Of a stretch of DNA of 64,000 bases, positions 42,556 through 53,067 are shown piece by piece. The translations under genes and the position numbers were made by a program. The notes below the pieces were generated by a model. The model did no database searches, was not told where the DNA came from, and saw nothing but the letters and a program-made list of their open reading frames with translations. Numbering within the stretch: position 1 is the stretch's first letter; every line of letters begins with the position of its first letter. Source of the DNA: Psococerastis gibbosa (Eukaryota > Arthropoda > Insecta > Psocodea > Psocidae); NCBI GenBank assembly GCA_963971405.1, contig OZ020491.1:22314855-22378854 (forward strand), written 5' to 3'.

Positions 42556-42680
42556 ACGTTAGTATTAGGAAAGCTTTGTGATGATCGAGATTTTTGATTA
42601 CACGACCCCTGTAACCTGGTTTTGCATGTAGGTTCACAAAAATCATATATCAGACAATTTTTTTTTTTATTCTGGGGTAA
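42556..42680. repeat. Interspersed repeat Q, copy 2
   Basis: AGGAAAGCTTTGTGATGATC, TTTTTGATTACACG and GCATGTAGGTTCACAA match 36290-36470 with a deletion of the CTGT-rich part. Confidence 0.6.
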
Positions 42681-43288
42681 GCCAATTTAGGGTGGTTGTA
42701 CCCGTACACCATAAATAGATTATTTATCCTCAAAGTTTTGCCACCCCTAACAGTTGCCACCCAAGGCGCGCGCGTAGTCCTTTTATTCGGAAACACATCA
42801 CGGGTAACACAGTAAAATAATACGGGCCCATAGGAAAACCGGCACCGTAAGTTCAGCTTATTTATATCCAATGCATAGCCTCAAGTATCAAACTTTCAAT
42901 TCACTGAAATCTATATCCATTCAAAAATAACGATGCTTCAGTGCTGTCGCCAGAAGCTTTTTGATATACAATTTTGTTAAAAGCTGCTGCACTATCTAAT
43001 ATTAGTTCCATCTATTAACTAGATTATACCAGTGCAAAATGCATATTCTCTGATCAAAATTCTGTTTACACAGAAATTGTTTGTGTTTTGCTATTTTACT
43101 CTAAGTCCCTGTGGGCTAGTAGTAAAGGGATGGGGCAGAAAATTTTGGGGCATATCACCTGACGAGAACTAATACATTAATGTAGTCACTACTATTCTAT
43201 TGTATAATCTCATTGATAAAAGCTTAATAAAGTATACTGCCTGAAGCCTTATTTGTTAACAGGCTTTGAATAGTCAACCTTTATTGTG

Positions 43289-43640
43289 TTTTTTTTTTTT
43301 TTTTCCTTCGTGGGGCCTACTCGTTTGAGTTCCTATAAGCGTCGACCTAGAAGGTCTTTTGCTTCCACGTTTGCCGTCTACGCCCATCTTATAACACCAG
43401 TCTTTTTGATGAATTCTAGTGTTTTTGTTTTTGTGATGGGATTAGATCGGATGGTTTCCTCTTCAGACCTAGGGTGGCCAAGAGCTTGATATCGAGTTTG
43501 TCCCAGCGCTCCACATTCAAAGAGAATGTGTTCAGCTGTTTCTTCTTCAACTTCACACAGTCTGCATCTACTGTCGTTTTTCACGCCAACCCTATGCATG
43601 TGTTTGTTGAATTGGCCGTGGCCCGTAAGCGTGCCAGCTA
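43289..43640 (-). mobile_element. 5'-truncated I/Jockey-type LINE, second copy, with TSD
   Basis: Almost identical to 9184-9560: a T run (43289-43305), then CCTTCGTGGGGCCTACTCG onward. It encodes on the minus strand HRVGVKNDSRCRLCEVEEET and HILFECGALGQTRYQ. TTTATTGTG (43280-43288) recurs at 43641-43649. It is cut after the Cys cluster, so the RNase H block is absent. High similarity between the copies points to recent activity of the family. Confidence 0.88.
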
Positions 43641-43649
43641 TTTATTGTG

Positions 43650-44884
43650 TTGAAGGTATCGCATTATTTCTGAAAGCTATTTTTATCGTCTGCCAACTAT
43701 TGAAATTAAATGTATTGTAGCCTGTCTTTTAACAATTAGAGGCATTGACAATTCCTGGTAAATTCTTGCGACATGATGCAAGATTGCAGTAATAAATTGT
43801 TTCCTATAATAATTTACAATTTTACAGTTACTATTAGGTAGACCTACTTTTCATAAATCATTTGAATGATCTAATTGAACCTTAATTAAAGCTGAACATA
43901 TTCGTTTAGTGATTTTAATTGTAGTTAAAATTATGAGCTACCATAATAAAAAATTCAGATTTCAGGTAACATACTTTACTCAAATATGAAATAGTATACA
44001 GTAATAAACAGTCTAATATAGCGCATCAGGGGAAATTTAGGTCACCTACGATATCATTAAATCCTACTTTGGTGCATTCCGTCGGTACCATTGAACGCTA
44101 TTTAATTTCTCTAACTTACAGAGACTCGGACGATGTATAGCCACATCCCATAGTATGTAAGCAGTGAAGCCTCCAGTCGTAAACGATGCGAAGAAAATAG
44201 AACCCCAAAAAGCTTTTCAATGGAAACTCGTACGATCGCTACATACATACATAACGTCGTTGGAGGAACGGAATATTCCGTAATATCCTTTTCTTTTTAA
44301 CAAAGGAACGGGGCTACTTGCAAGCTCTTACATATCTAACGTGCGAAAGCATATATTCAAATAAAGACGTGCCACTAGGCAGGCACGTTTCTACCCTTCT
44401 AGTTACACGTTTCCATTGGATAGAGCTTGCCCAAACAATGTTTGCAAAGTTGCACGTCTGAGTGGAGGGGGGGGGGGCAGTGTGAAAGGCATTCAAACCA
44501 TTCCTAGGGCAGCTTTTCACCCCCTCCCTAACAACTATCCAGTAACTTTGATTATTGTTTTCGCCGAAGGTGACTTTCTCTTCTACCAGCACTGTATAGT
44601 TTCCTTTTAGGTATTAGACCATGCATGTTCTTGATCACATCTCACCCACGTTTTGCCGTATCTTGCGTGAAGCCGCTGGGTACTATTTGAGGCTTTTGAA
44701 GTAATTATCCATGCTGTTTGTCTCCTTTCTACGCAGAGTCTTCGCCTTGACTTCCTCCGATTGAATATCGAGAGACCAAACTGAGGATGATATTCTCTTG
44801 TAGGTATTGCGACAAGGTTTTAACAAGCGATCTCTGGCTATGTCTTTTTAAACTTTCCTTTTATTGTATTTTTTTTTAAAGGAC
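43650..44884. other. No gene seen
   Basis: A G run at 44467-44476; AT-rich DNA otherwise. Opposite-strand frames at 44314-44592 and 44416-44610 are not supported. Confidence 0.3.
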
Positions 44885-45115
44885 TTTTATGGACCCGGGC
44901 CCATAGGTCGCTTGTCGAATACCAACGAACCCATGGATTTCGGATATTATTTGGATTGTATCCGAATGAATTTTCGGCCCTTGGCAAACTGGTATACGTT
45001 CTCGATGTCAACCTACACCGGCTACAAGCGATAATGGACAAGCTGAGACAAGCTTACCATTGACGCAATGAAACAGGAGAAAGCATGACTTTGTATGACA
45101 AGTACAGATACGAGT
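44885..45115. repeat. Interspersed repeat P, copy 2
   Basis: Matches 33031-33300, with a T run at 44868-44877 just before it that may be the poly(A) tail of a minus-strand insertion. Confidence 0.65.
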
Positions 45116-45540
45116 GAACATTTTTTAAACATAAAATTGACTTAAGGAGCAGTCGATCAAAATCGGCACAGAACTGGTTCAGCATGGGTGGGCATGTCTC
45201 GCTCTGACCAGATTTTTCTCGAAGCTCCCTTCTGCGGATGTAGAAACCTTTCAGTGTTTCAAACCCATTTTGAAACTGATCTTTTTAAAGAGACAAAGCT
45301 GTGGTACTATTGTATTACTGGAAGCCAATGTTTTCTACTACAGGTAATGGTAGACGTCCCTATTGAAGAAGCAAAGCTTGCTGGATGCTTTTAAAACTAA
45401 AAAAATGACCCTTGTTTTATAATTCACAGACCTTTTGAAAGCAACAATCTTGTCACCGAAGAATAAATTGAGGGTAGATAACATCACATTTGCCTCAAAT
45501 TGTGTTGATGGGTAATTTTCATAGACTATTGGCTATAATT

Positions 45541-45745
45541 CCTCGAAAACGCTGGAAGGATGAGATGGAAACTGACCTTCGCGAGTAGAGCGTCCGTAGA
45601 TGTTGACGCGTTGTTCCAAACCGAGATGACTGGAGGAGTTTAGTCCAGTAGATCAAAGCTCATCAAGAGCTGTAGAAGCAGAAAAAGAAGAAGAGAAGGA
45701 GGAAAAAGAAGAAGAAGAGGGGGAGAATGAGGAAGAAGAAGAAGA
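45541..45745 (+). mobile_element. LINE ORF2 C-terminal relic with long GAA-rich tail
   Basis: CTCGAAAACGCTGGAAGGAT, GAAACTGACCTTCGCGAGTA and CCGAGATGACTGGAGGAG match 27631-27725. The tail is an expanded GAA/GGA tract (45668-45742), which gives the serine-rich minus-strand frame here. 5'-truncated and frame-damaged. Confidence 0.7.
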
Positions 45746-47899
45746 TATATGATGTAAGATGTAATATTGTGCGTCATTTTCACATGTATGTTTCACCAAT
45801 AGTACTATAAAGTCAGAAAACTTCAGTATTATGCATGAAACCATCTAGGGTGCTAATAAGGTGGTTACAGAACGTCACGAGAGGTGAAAAAGGGCTGACG
45901 TGCTCACCGGGGACTCACAGCAGGAAGGAAAGGAGCCCACTGCTGACAAATGGGTGAGATTGGGGGACAGAATGAGGTAAGAGGCAGGCAGGGGATTTCT
46001 AATTGCCAGCGACGTAAGGCAGCTGACCGCCATGAATTAGATTGTGGGCCTTTCTAGAACCCCCCTTCTTGTTCTTGCTTACTTGCCGCCATCCCTTGTT
46101 TACTTCGCTGATCCTTCAAAGAAGAGCATCGTCGAAGGTCCGTAGATATAGGCGCAAGTTAATGGTAATTAGGTTATTACTTTGATAGAAGAAGGTTCCA
46201 TTGCGCTAATGAAAGTAAAGGAGAAAGTAGTTGTAATGATGGTCTGGAAGACTCGTGAAGAAGTATCCTATCCTAATGAATTTGTAAGTCTGCACCGCAA
46301 TATTTGAGATTCGGGTCTATATCCGTGAACATTTGAGTACCTACCTAATTTTATGTAGAAAATAATACAGATAGATACTTTCAAACCTTTGTTGTTATGC
46401 GATTCAAAATTAATCAATTTTAGCGTCTTTTACGATACGTTAAGCTGTAACGCAACAACCCTTGAAATTTGATCCATAATGTCAGATCAGACATTCCAGT
46501 CTCTCGCCTAATGCAGGCTCCCTCGGATGCCCAGTGGCCATGCACCATCATCCCATCAAAGCCTGGATCTGCGGAGACCAGTGGGCTTCTGAATCCAGAC
46601 TTTTCTCAGCCTTCCTGCGTGACATTCTTTCATGGTGTCCAGCCCAGAGCCCACTTTTGTACTCTGCCACAATTACTTTTACATCTTCCGCTCCTTACAT
46701 ACTACGGTTAGCGATACGGACGCTTCCAAAGCCCTCTTTCGAGGACGTCTTGGTGAGGGTCAGTACTACCAAATTGCCTGGATCTTTGTATCCCCCCCCC
46801 CGTAATTGTTCCATTGTAGGCTCGTAATTTAAAAAAAATTAGTCAAATGTTTATTTAGGGCCTTAATGTTCGGTACAGACTACAGAGTAGTGATTAGTGG
46901 CCAGTTTTACCGTATATTAAAGGTTTTAAAGATGGTTTTACCTCTCCCTTCTTTTGAAAACTAGTGTTCTTCCGCCCAAAACATGCAATAAAATGTAGAA
47001 TTAATTCGTTGATGAAATAACTGTACAAGATTTAAGTATGGCAGTCTTTGCTCTCAAAGTCTTGCTATACCTAATATAAACGCGTGTAGAAACAAAAATA
47101 AACAACTTGGAGGGCTGTTATTTCGCTAAAGGCTTGTTTCAGCCCGTAATAGATGAAGGGGGAAACAGTAAGCAGTAGGAAGCAACCCCTTCTCTACGCC
47201 AATTAACGGTAAATGTGTAAGAGGCGTCAAAACGCGGTATACGTGTGTGGAGGGTAGCGGGAAAATTCTCCCGCCAAATTACGAACTGAGGTGTTCTCAC
47301 ATATATACTCCATCCATGTATATGATCTAATGCACTCTATGTAATTGTTTATTTTGATTATCTAATTATCTTTCTCTTCACTTACATCAAGCCCTATTAT
47401 TGTATTACTGTAAGATTCTCTACAGTAGGCTATTAACGCTGCTTTCTACCAATTTCCCATACTAAAGTTAACATCCGTCTTTAAATACTGGCAGATAAAA
47501 GTGATAAAACTCCAATAAAACCTGCATGATGGCAACCTTCTTCTACTTATCCCCAAATCCATGATAAATCCATAGCACTAAAGCAATTACTCTTGCCTTT
47601 GACATGTACTGTACATTTTATAAAGTGAAAGTTAGAAATTGTTGTGAAAGCTTAACATTAGCGAGTTTTCTTCGTTTGGCATTCACTTCTTCGTCTATCT
47701 TTCAATATTGATTGAAAGGAAACTCCTTTGATATCCTCTTCTATCAGCCAGTGTACATCTCCGTTTCTGTGCAAAACGGCTTATTTCAATAAAGGAATAA
47801 AGCTTTAACGGTTTGAATGCCATGTAATTAGAGGATAGAAATAGAATGGTATGCTAATGCATAGGATTTCGTCTGTATAGAATGTTTGTTGATAGCCTG
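45746..47899. other. No gene supported
   Basis: A relatively GC-rich patch at 46469-46830 has overlapping open frames on the plus strand. None shows a domain, and the frames compete. It could be a decayed transposon coding region. A C run lies at 46793-46801. Confidence 0.3.
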
Positions 47900-47904
47900 T
47901 ATCT

Positions 47905-48020
47905 TCTTTTCTGGCGAAGATTGGGGATCGTGGCAATTTGGACCTTTGAGACTGCTGCTCTGACAAGGGAAGTAGGGCTCCCGCTCCTGCCTCAGGGTTT
48001 CCAACCTGGATGTTCATTGT
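47905..48020 (-). mobile_element. LINE ORF2 C-terminal relic
   Basis: The minus strand gives, with frame changes, the block equivalent to LFRAAVSK..IA..IFAR of 27981-28085 (CAGAGCAGCAGTCTCAAAGG matches CAGAGCAGCAGTCTCCAAGA there). Confidence 0.55.
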
Positions 48021-48147
48021 TCTTCTTCTAATGGGAGTCCTCCATCCTTCACCAATGGATTTCTTCTTTATATTTTCGGGTCGATTACTTGTGGATTACT
48101 TACTTACTTCCCGTATCCAGGGAGACACGCATTATCACCCTTGGATT

Positions 48148-48568
48148 ACTTACTTACTTACTCTTTGGCGCTACGGCTCGTGAATGGCCTTGGCCTGCTC
48201 TGTCACATCGCGCCAGCCTGCGCGGTCTTGCGCTCTCTTTCGCCAGTCATCGACGCCAAGGATCACCAGATCCACCTCGACGTCATCCAGCCATCGCTTC
48301 CGTGACCGTCTCACTCGCCTCCTCCCATGAGGCACCTTGTGTAGGGCTGCTCTTGTTGCCCTATTTTCTGACATTTGTTCCACGTGCCCTAGCCACCTGA
48401 TGCGGGCTCTCTTGATTTCGGCTACTATCGGAGGTTCTCGGTATATATCGCGTAGAGCTCGTCATTTCTACGGATACGCCACTCTCTCTGTCTCTCCCTC
48501 TCTCCCTGATTTTGAAAAACCTTTCGGAGTACCTTGCGCTCCCACCTTTCAAGTAGCTCCTCGCTCCA
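48148..48568 (-). mobile_element. LINE ORF2 C-terminal relic with (AAGT)n tail
   Basis: The minus strand starts EELLERWERKVLRKVFQNQ, continues RARIRWLGHVEQMSENRATR and RKRWLDDVEVDLVILGVDDW, then DRAGWRDVTEQAKAIHEP and a stop. It finishes with a TTAC/AAGT tail at 48148-48160. This is the complete post-RT region of a common LINE type ('R.RI.WLGHV.RM', 'RW.DDVE.DL..LGV'). At least one frame change separates the first block from the rest. The fragment at 62930-63060 is the same family. Confidence 0.8.
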
Positions 48569-48581
48569 CATAGGTTAAGAC

Positions 48582-48872
48582 CAGGCGCGGCTCTAAAATG
48601 AGACCAAGGAGGGGGCTAAGATATGAAAGGGGGCCCGGGGGTCTTTCCCGGTTAAAAATATTTGAAGAATAGGGCTGAAATATTGAGGCTTTACGAATTT
48701 TCAGAGCAATAAGGGTTCCATATTATGTAGTTAGTTAATGCAACTGAGCACAAGGGGGGCCCGGGGGTCACCCCGGGAGAAAATTTGGGAAAAATAGGAC
48801 TGAAATAGTGGGGTTTTACGCATTTTTAGCACCCATAGCCCCTCCCCCCCCCCCCCCGTAGCTCCGCGCCTG
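48582..48872. mobile_element. hAT-like MITE with 8-bp TSD
   Basis: Flanked by GTTAAGAC at 48574-48581 and 48873-48880, which fits the hAT preference nTnnnnAn. The ends CAGGCGCGG / CCGCGCCTG are inverted. The body contains two GGGGGCCCGGGGGTC blocks and a C run. Non-coding, 291 bp. Confidence 0.85.
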
Positions 48873-48880
48873 GTTAAGAC

Positions 48881-49522
48881 TGGTCGGATTATCGCTCGTT
48901 ATAATATTTCTTGGATTACTTGATCGTATAATTTAACAGAAATATATATCTATTTATTTATTAACGCATTACAGGAAATAACGCAACAATTGTAGTGAAT
49001 TTAGTTTAAAGCATGTTAGAAATTTATTTTAAGGAATTTTGTGGAATTTCGGTTGTGTACCCTGGGGAGATAGTGACCCAGGGCAAGTTAACTGAGCGAT
49101 GAGGCTTGAGATAGTGGGAAGGAACAACATGACAAGAACATTAAGAATATCAACCCTGGTACACGGGGGAAAGGGGGATATTTTCATACATCCCCAGATT
49201 TAATCCCTCTCTCACAAACTCGAAATTTCACTTACAAGTTACAAGTTGGTAGATAACGTTGAAATGTAGCAGTCGACAATTTTTAAACTTTTTTTTTAAA
49301 TTTTTGAAAAACTTAATTAAACCGCGGTCTTTTCTTACTCCAATGAGTTAACGATATCAATATCTCAAAAATGTATACTGTGGGCTTATAGTGATGATTA
49401 ATAACAAGCATGCCGTACCTTGCATGCTAAAAACACGTGAGTTTGCATTGCATGCTGCTTCCTGATTCCCTACTACTATAGATCATATTATATATTATAT
49501 TATATATATATATATATTCTAT
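48881..49522. other. No gene seen
   Basis: AT-rich sequence ending in a TA microsatellite (49486-49517) that may be the expanded tail of the adjoining SINE. Confidence 0.35.
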
Positions 49523-49672
49523 TCCTAAGCCAACCTAGCGGAGTTAGGGCTAAAAAGCCCTCTCTTACAATAAACTAGGAAGGCCCGGGACCACCTGATT
49601 TACATGCCTTCCGAAGCATGGCCAGAAAATGTGCAGGACTTGAACCAACAACCTTTCGAGTGAGAGTCTGTC
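49523..49672 (-). mobile_element. tRNA-derived SINE, family 1
   Basis: Reverse complement of the SINE at 3111-3297: CCTAAGCCAACCTAGCGGAG, GGGCTAAAAAGCCCTCTC and a B box read on the minus strand as GTTGGTTCAAGTCC. A TA-rich tail adjoins at lower coordinates. Confidence 0.8.
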
Positions 49673-50517
49673 GGGTCAATTTCTCCTGTCAAATATCGAC
49701 ATTTTCTTTTATTACCGAAGGGGTGTTCTTTACTAAGCGAGTTATATTTCAATGTCATCAAAGATATATAAAAATCTTCTATAATATATCCGAGTTCCTC
49801 TCAAATCTGAGTCTTTATAGCACTAACCATATTCTACTATTTTATGAAAACACGTACGAATATCCCGAATAAAATTATCAATTAACTCGATTATATCATC
49901 AATAGCAATGGATCTCTTGAATAGTTCCCCGGAAAGCCGGCGACAGCCCAAGAAGAACACAAACCCCTAAAAAACCCTCCTGTAAGGAAAAAAAAACTGA
50001 GTAAACACGAAGAGGGTGGACTAGAAAAGGCTGTTGGATTCTGTCCACAAGAAAGTGGTGTGTTTAAAATTTATAGTTCACAAGTTACTGTTAGTGGTCG
50101 CTTAATTTCATTAGGACATAGTCGGGCCCCTCGAAGGACGCTCTATAAGATTTATTGGGCCGTAATGGCAACTTCAGGGGCTTTTTGACCATTCCAACTG
50201 TCTTCGGATGGCTACCCTTTGCTGGCCGTCTTTCTTACGGATTTTCCTCTTGCAGACATTCTTTGGAGGAGAAATAAGAGTGTCTATATTACAGGAGCGC
50301 TTATTTATGTTCCTACATGCATTCCGGTATGTATAGTGGCTATCTGCTTGACGGGACACAGTGCTTTTTAGTGGAATCTCTGACTTGCTGCAACGTGTCA
50401 AAGTAAACAACATGAGCACCGTGCTGTCACACTCCAAATACGACTATTTGGGACCTTCTATAGATTAGAGTATTCAGAGTGGACTTATGAGAGGGGAATT
50501 ATATATAAGCTTATAGG
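49673..50517. other. No gene supported
   Basis: Less AT-biased DNA with several interrupted frames on both strands, possibly an old coding element. No motif is recognisable. Confidence 0.3.
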
Positions 50518-50530
50518 ATGGTGCCAAATA

Positions 50531-50703
50531 GACCGCATCTTCCCCTTAATGACAGTCCTCCCTTTTAATTATGCCCACATGATCTCTAAAAGTGACTCCT
50601 ACCAGGCTATATATGACTTTCTAAGGGAAGTCCACGTAGAACTTTAACCCCACCTACCCACCATGGCTGTATGTGAACCCACAATGCCAAAAAAAAAAAA
50701 AAA
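50531..50703 (+). mobile_element. 5'-truncated LINE with poly(A) and 13-bp TSD
   Basis: Identical ATGGTGCCAAATA at 50518-50530 and 50704-50716 borders a 173-bp insert that ends in a run of A. The insert begins inside an ORF and reads PLMTVLPFNYAHMISKSDS then YQAIYDFLREVHVEL and a stop, like the short ORF2 tails of I/Jockey LINEs. A 55-base 3' UTR follows. The perfect TSD means a young insertion. Confidence 0.88.
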
Positions 50704-51205
50704 ATGGTGCCAAATACCTTATATTACTTATATTATATTAATACACTTAACATTAATTCCACATATTAACTTAGGGACAACTTAAGCACTTAAGGGACAA
50801 GGGACAACATAATGAATTGGGGGGGGGGGCAACTTAGTTACATAAGGGCTCCATGATAACGTACTTACTCAGACATCCATAGGAGCTTACTCCTACTTGC
50901 ACCATGTATCAACTCACATGGTGAATCAGTACTCATTCTGGTTCACTCTCTAGACTCTCCAAACTCTCTGTACTCTCACTAGACTCTATCCTTCTTCGAA
51001 CCCAAGGTTCGTGATTTATACATTATGGCTAAGACATACGTGACGACCGATATAACATTTACACAACAGAGGTTGGCCGTCTGTCCTCAGCCCTGAGCCT
51101 AGGCCAAGAAGAGCGTATGCTCTTGTGTTAGGCCTAGGGCGTAACACGTGCATCCTCTGAGCGTATAAATGATAGGCGCTATCAGAAATAAAAGTGTCAT
51201 TATTA

Positions 51206-51703
51206 CAGCTGCCTGATCATGGCGATTTTAATATAATATCATGCCACGTGTTGATATTAATTCAATTGTTTAAAATAAATGAACAGCAAATTTCAGAATT
51301 TCTTAAATTGTGATGTTGGCAATACTTGGAGATCTGAACTGACGCGACGCTGCCGTAGCAAATATACCGGTAAATAGCAAATATAAGCACATATCGCCCT
51401 AGAAATTAACAAGTTTTAATTTTGAATTAATATTTTAAGAGTTATAAATAATTTGTCGACACTTATCTAAGGCAGAAAAAATTAATGAAACTCACCAAAA
51501 ATATAGCCGAAGATCATTCAATTGTTTAAATAGACACAATTTGAATTTTTCCGCGCTTAGCACTCTTGCGGCGATTACCAACATCAAAAATTAAAAAATT
51601 CTGAAATTTGCTGTTCATTTATTTTAAACAAATGAATTAATACCATCTCGTGACATGGTATTATATCGACCCCTGTATTAAAATCGCCATGATCAGGCTG
51701 CTG
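51206..51703. mobile_element. 498-bp foldback MITE (TGATCATGGCG termini)
   Basis: The ends CAGCTGCCTGATCATGGCGA and the inverse pair with each other. The arms stay similar for about 130 bases, including TTGTTTAAAATAAATGAACA then GCAAATTTCAGAATTT, exact on both sides. The tips match the smaller palindromic MITEs of 4634-6660 but the interior is unrelated, so one set of termini mobilises different cargo. No TSD is readable. Confidence 0.82.
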
Positions 51704-52320
51704 GAGCTCAATGTGAGACGTCAGGTTTATAAACAAGGCTTTCAATACATCGTTTTGCTGGGTTTCGTGTACAAAAGTTTACTGTGCGGAGCAACTTTAT
51801 TTATAGGAAGAGGCTCCATGTGGCGAAAAACGTATTCTGAAATATTTATTGAAAGGTATTAAATCTTTTCTAAACCTCTGTGGTCAGTTCCCCTCCAGCA
51901 GGGGATGACAAATAGAAATTTCATTTAAATATCTTTGAACAAACTTCATTTTCCTTTTTCTTTTCTTGGTTTTGATTTTTTCTTGCTGTCTACGAAGGGT
52001 GTTTTTCATCCCTCAGAGCTCGGACTTCCCACAGCATCCTGTTGACCTTATGTCTCATTTGAATACGGTTTCCAAGTTTTTTTATCCGACCAAGAGTTAT
52101 ATAACATGTTATTTTCCTCCCTTTTTTCGACTTGGCGACACATTTCAATGTTGATATCTCTCGGTTATGTTAGTTTCTTTTTACTGGTGCACATTGGATT
52201 TTTTTTTTCAGTTAGCATTTCCATGGGCATTTAATTTCTTGACACACGCTTCTTTACGTTGAAACTGTTAATATACAGCAACATACAGTACACCCGAAAT
52301 TAGAGAATCAAGAAAAATCT
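51704..52320. other. No gene seen
   Basis: AT-rich. A minus-strand stretch at about 52000-52075 reads as plausible residues (QMRHKVNRMLWEVRALRD) but is too short to assign. Confidence 0.3.
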
Positions 52321-52385
52321 GGGCGGGATTCGAACCCACGATCTTTGCCCGGCCGTTCGTCTGCTGGCGTCTTTGCTGGCGACAT
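52321..52385 (-). ncRNA. tRNA-like SINE head or tRNA relic
   Basis: The minus strand reads GCCAGCAAAGACGCCAGCAG, then ACGGCCGGGCAAAGATC, then GTGGGTTCGAATCCCGCCCA. The T arm is perfect with a consensus B box and is followed by ATTTTT. The D-arm half is poor and no acceptor stem pairs, so a tRNA-derived SINE relic is preferred over a functional tRNA. It shares ATCGTGGGTTCGAATCCC with 29362-29379. Confidence 0.5.
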
Positions 52386-52533
52386 ATTGAAATAATTGCC
52401 GCATAGGAATACCCCGTGGTCCTACAGCTATAGCGAATTTCGCTAAAGAACTGGCTTTGTAGTCACATTGCTCTTGGCGATTCTATGAGCCCTCGTCGCC
52501 TAAGTATATCGCAAATACATTTAATACTGCTAG

Positions 52534-53059
52534 CAGTGCCGGACAAAACGTTTTGGGGCCCCCCTACCCACAATTTCTCTTAAAAAAGAGAAAACCTTTT
52601 TTAGGTTAGTTAGTTAGTTAGGTTAGGTAGTTAGCTGTCTGACCGTATTGGTTAGTTCCGACTAGCTTTCCTTTCAAGCATTTTTTTTTCCAACAGAACA
52701 GCAGAATAATATAAATTTAGTGCCACTTTTCCCCGCCAATTTCAAAAGATGTTTAGTTTTATTGTTTTTTTAAATAAATTTTTGATTAAATTATTTTTTG
52801 CTTGCATCTATTGTCAAGGCCGTAGACAGGATTTTTTTTCGGGGTGGGGGGAAGGTTTCAGAAATTCAATTGGATATTACACAGCAGTTTTTATTTTTCC
52901 TCTCAAAATCCGATTCTATCTGGTATCAAGCCATTTCATTTCGGGGGAGGGGGGGGGGAGAGGATTTGAACCCCCATGAACCCCCCCTCTTGGCTACGGC
53001 CTTGTCTATTGTGGGGCCCTTTTTAACGGTTTTTATGTCTCAGGGATAATCTGGCACTG
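52534..53059. mobile_element. hAT-like element with 8-bp TSD (outer of a nest)
   Basis: Ends CAGTGCCGGACAAA / TAATCTGGCACTG, flanked by ACTGCTAG (52526-52533) and ACTACTAG (53060-53067), seven of eight matching. A second inverted block (TTTTGGGGCCCC / GGGGCCCTTTTT) follows inward. It contains a whole younger hAT-like MITE (52815-53004). No transposase. Confidence 0.78.
52815..53004. mobile_element. hAT-like MITE with perfect 8-bp TSD (inner of a nest)
   Basis: TCTATTGT at 52807-52814 and 53005-53012 flanks ends CAAGGCCGTAG / CTACGGCCTTG. G-rich and C-rich tracts pair inside (GGGGTGGGGGG with CCCCCCCTC). Removing it and one TSD copy rejoins the outer element. 190 bp, non-coding. Confidence 0.88.
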
Positions 53060-53067
53060 ACTACTAG

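Noticed and set aside
45653-45844. Serine-rich 63-residue minus-strand frame
   Set aside because: Produced by the GAA-rich LINE tail read in reverse.
46469-46830. GC-richer patch with two plus-strand frames of 80 and 97 residues
   Set aside because: No recognisable domain or splice context; may be an old transposon but cannot be supported.
52600-52640. Short TTAGG/TTAG repeats, resembling insect telomere sequence
   Set aside because: Only a few imperfect units inside a hAT-like element; not a telomere or interstitial telomeric array.
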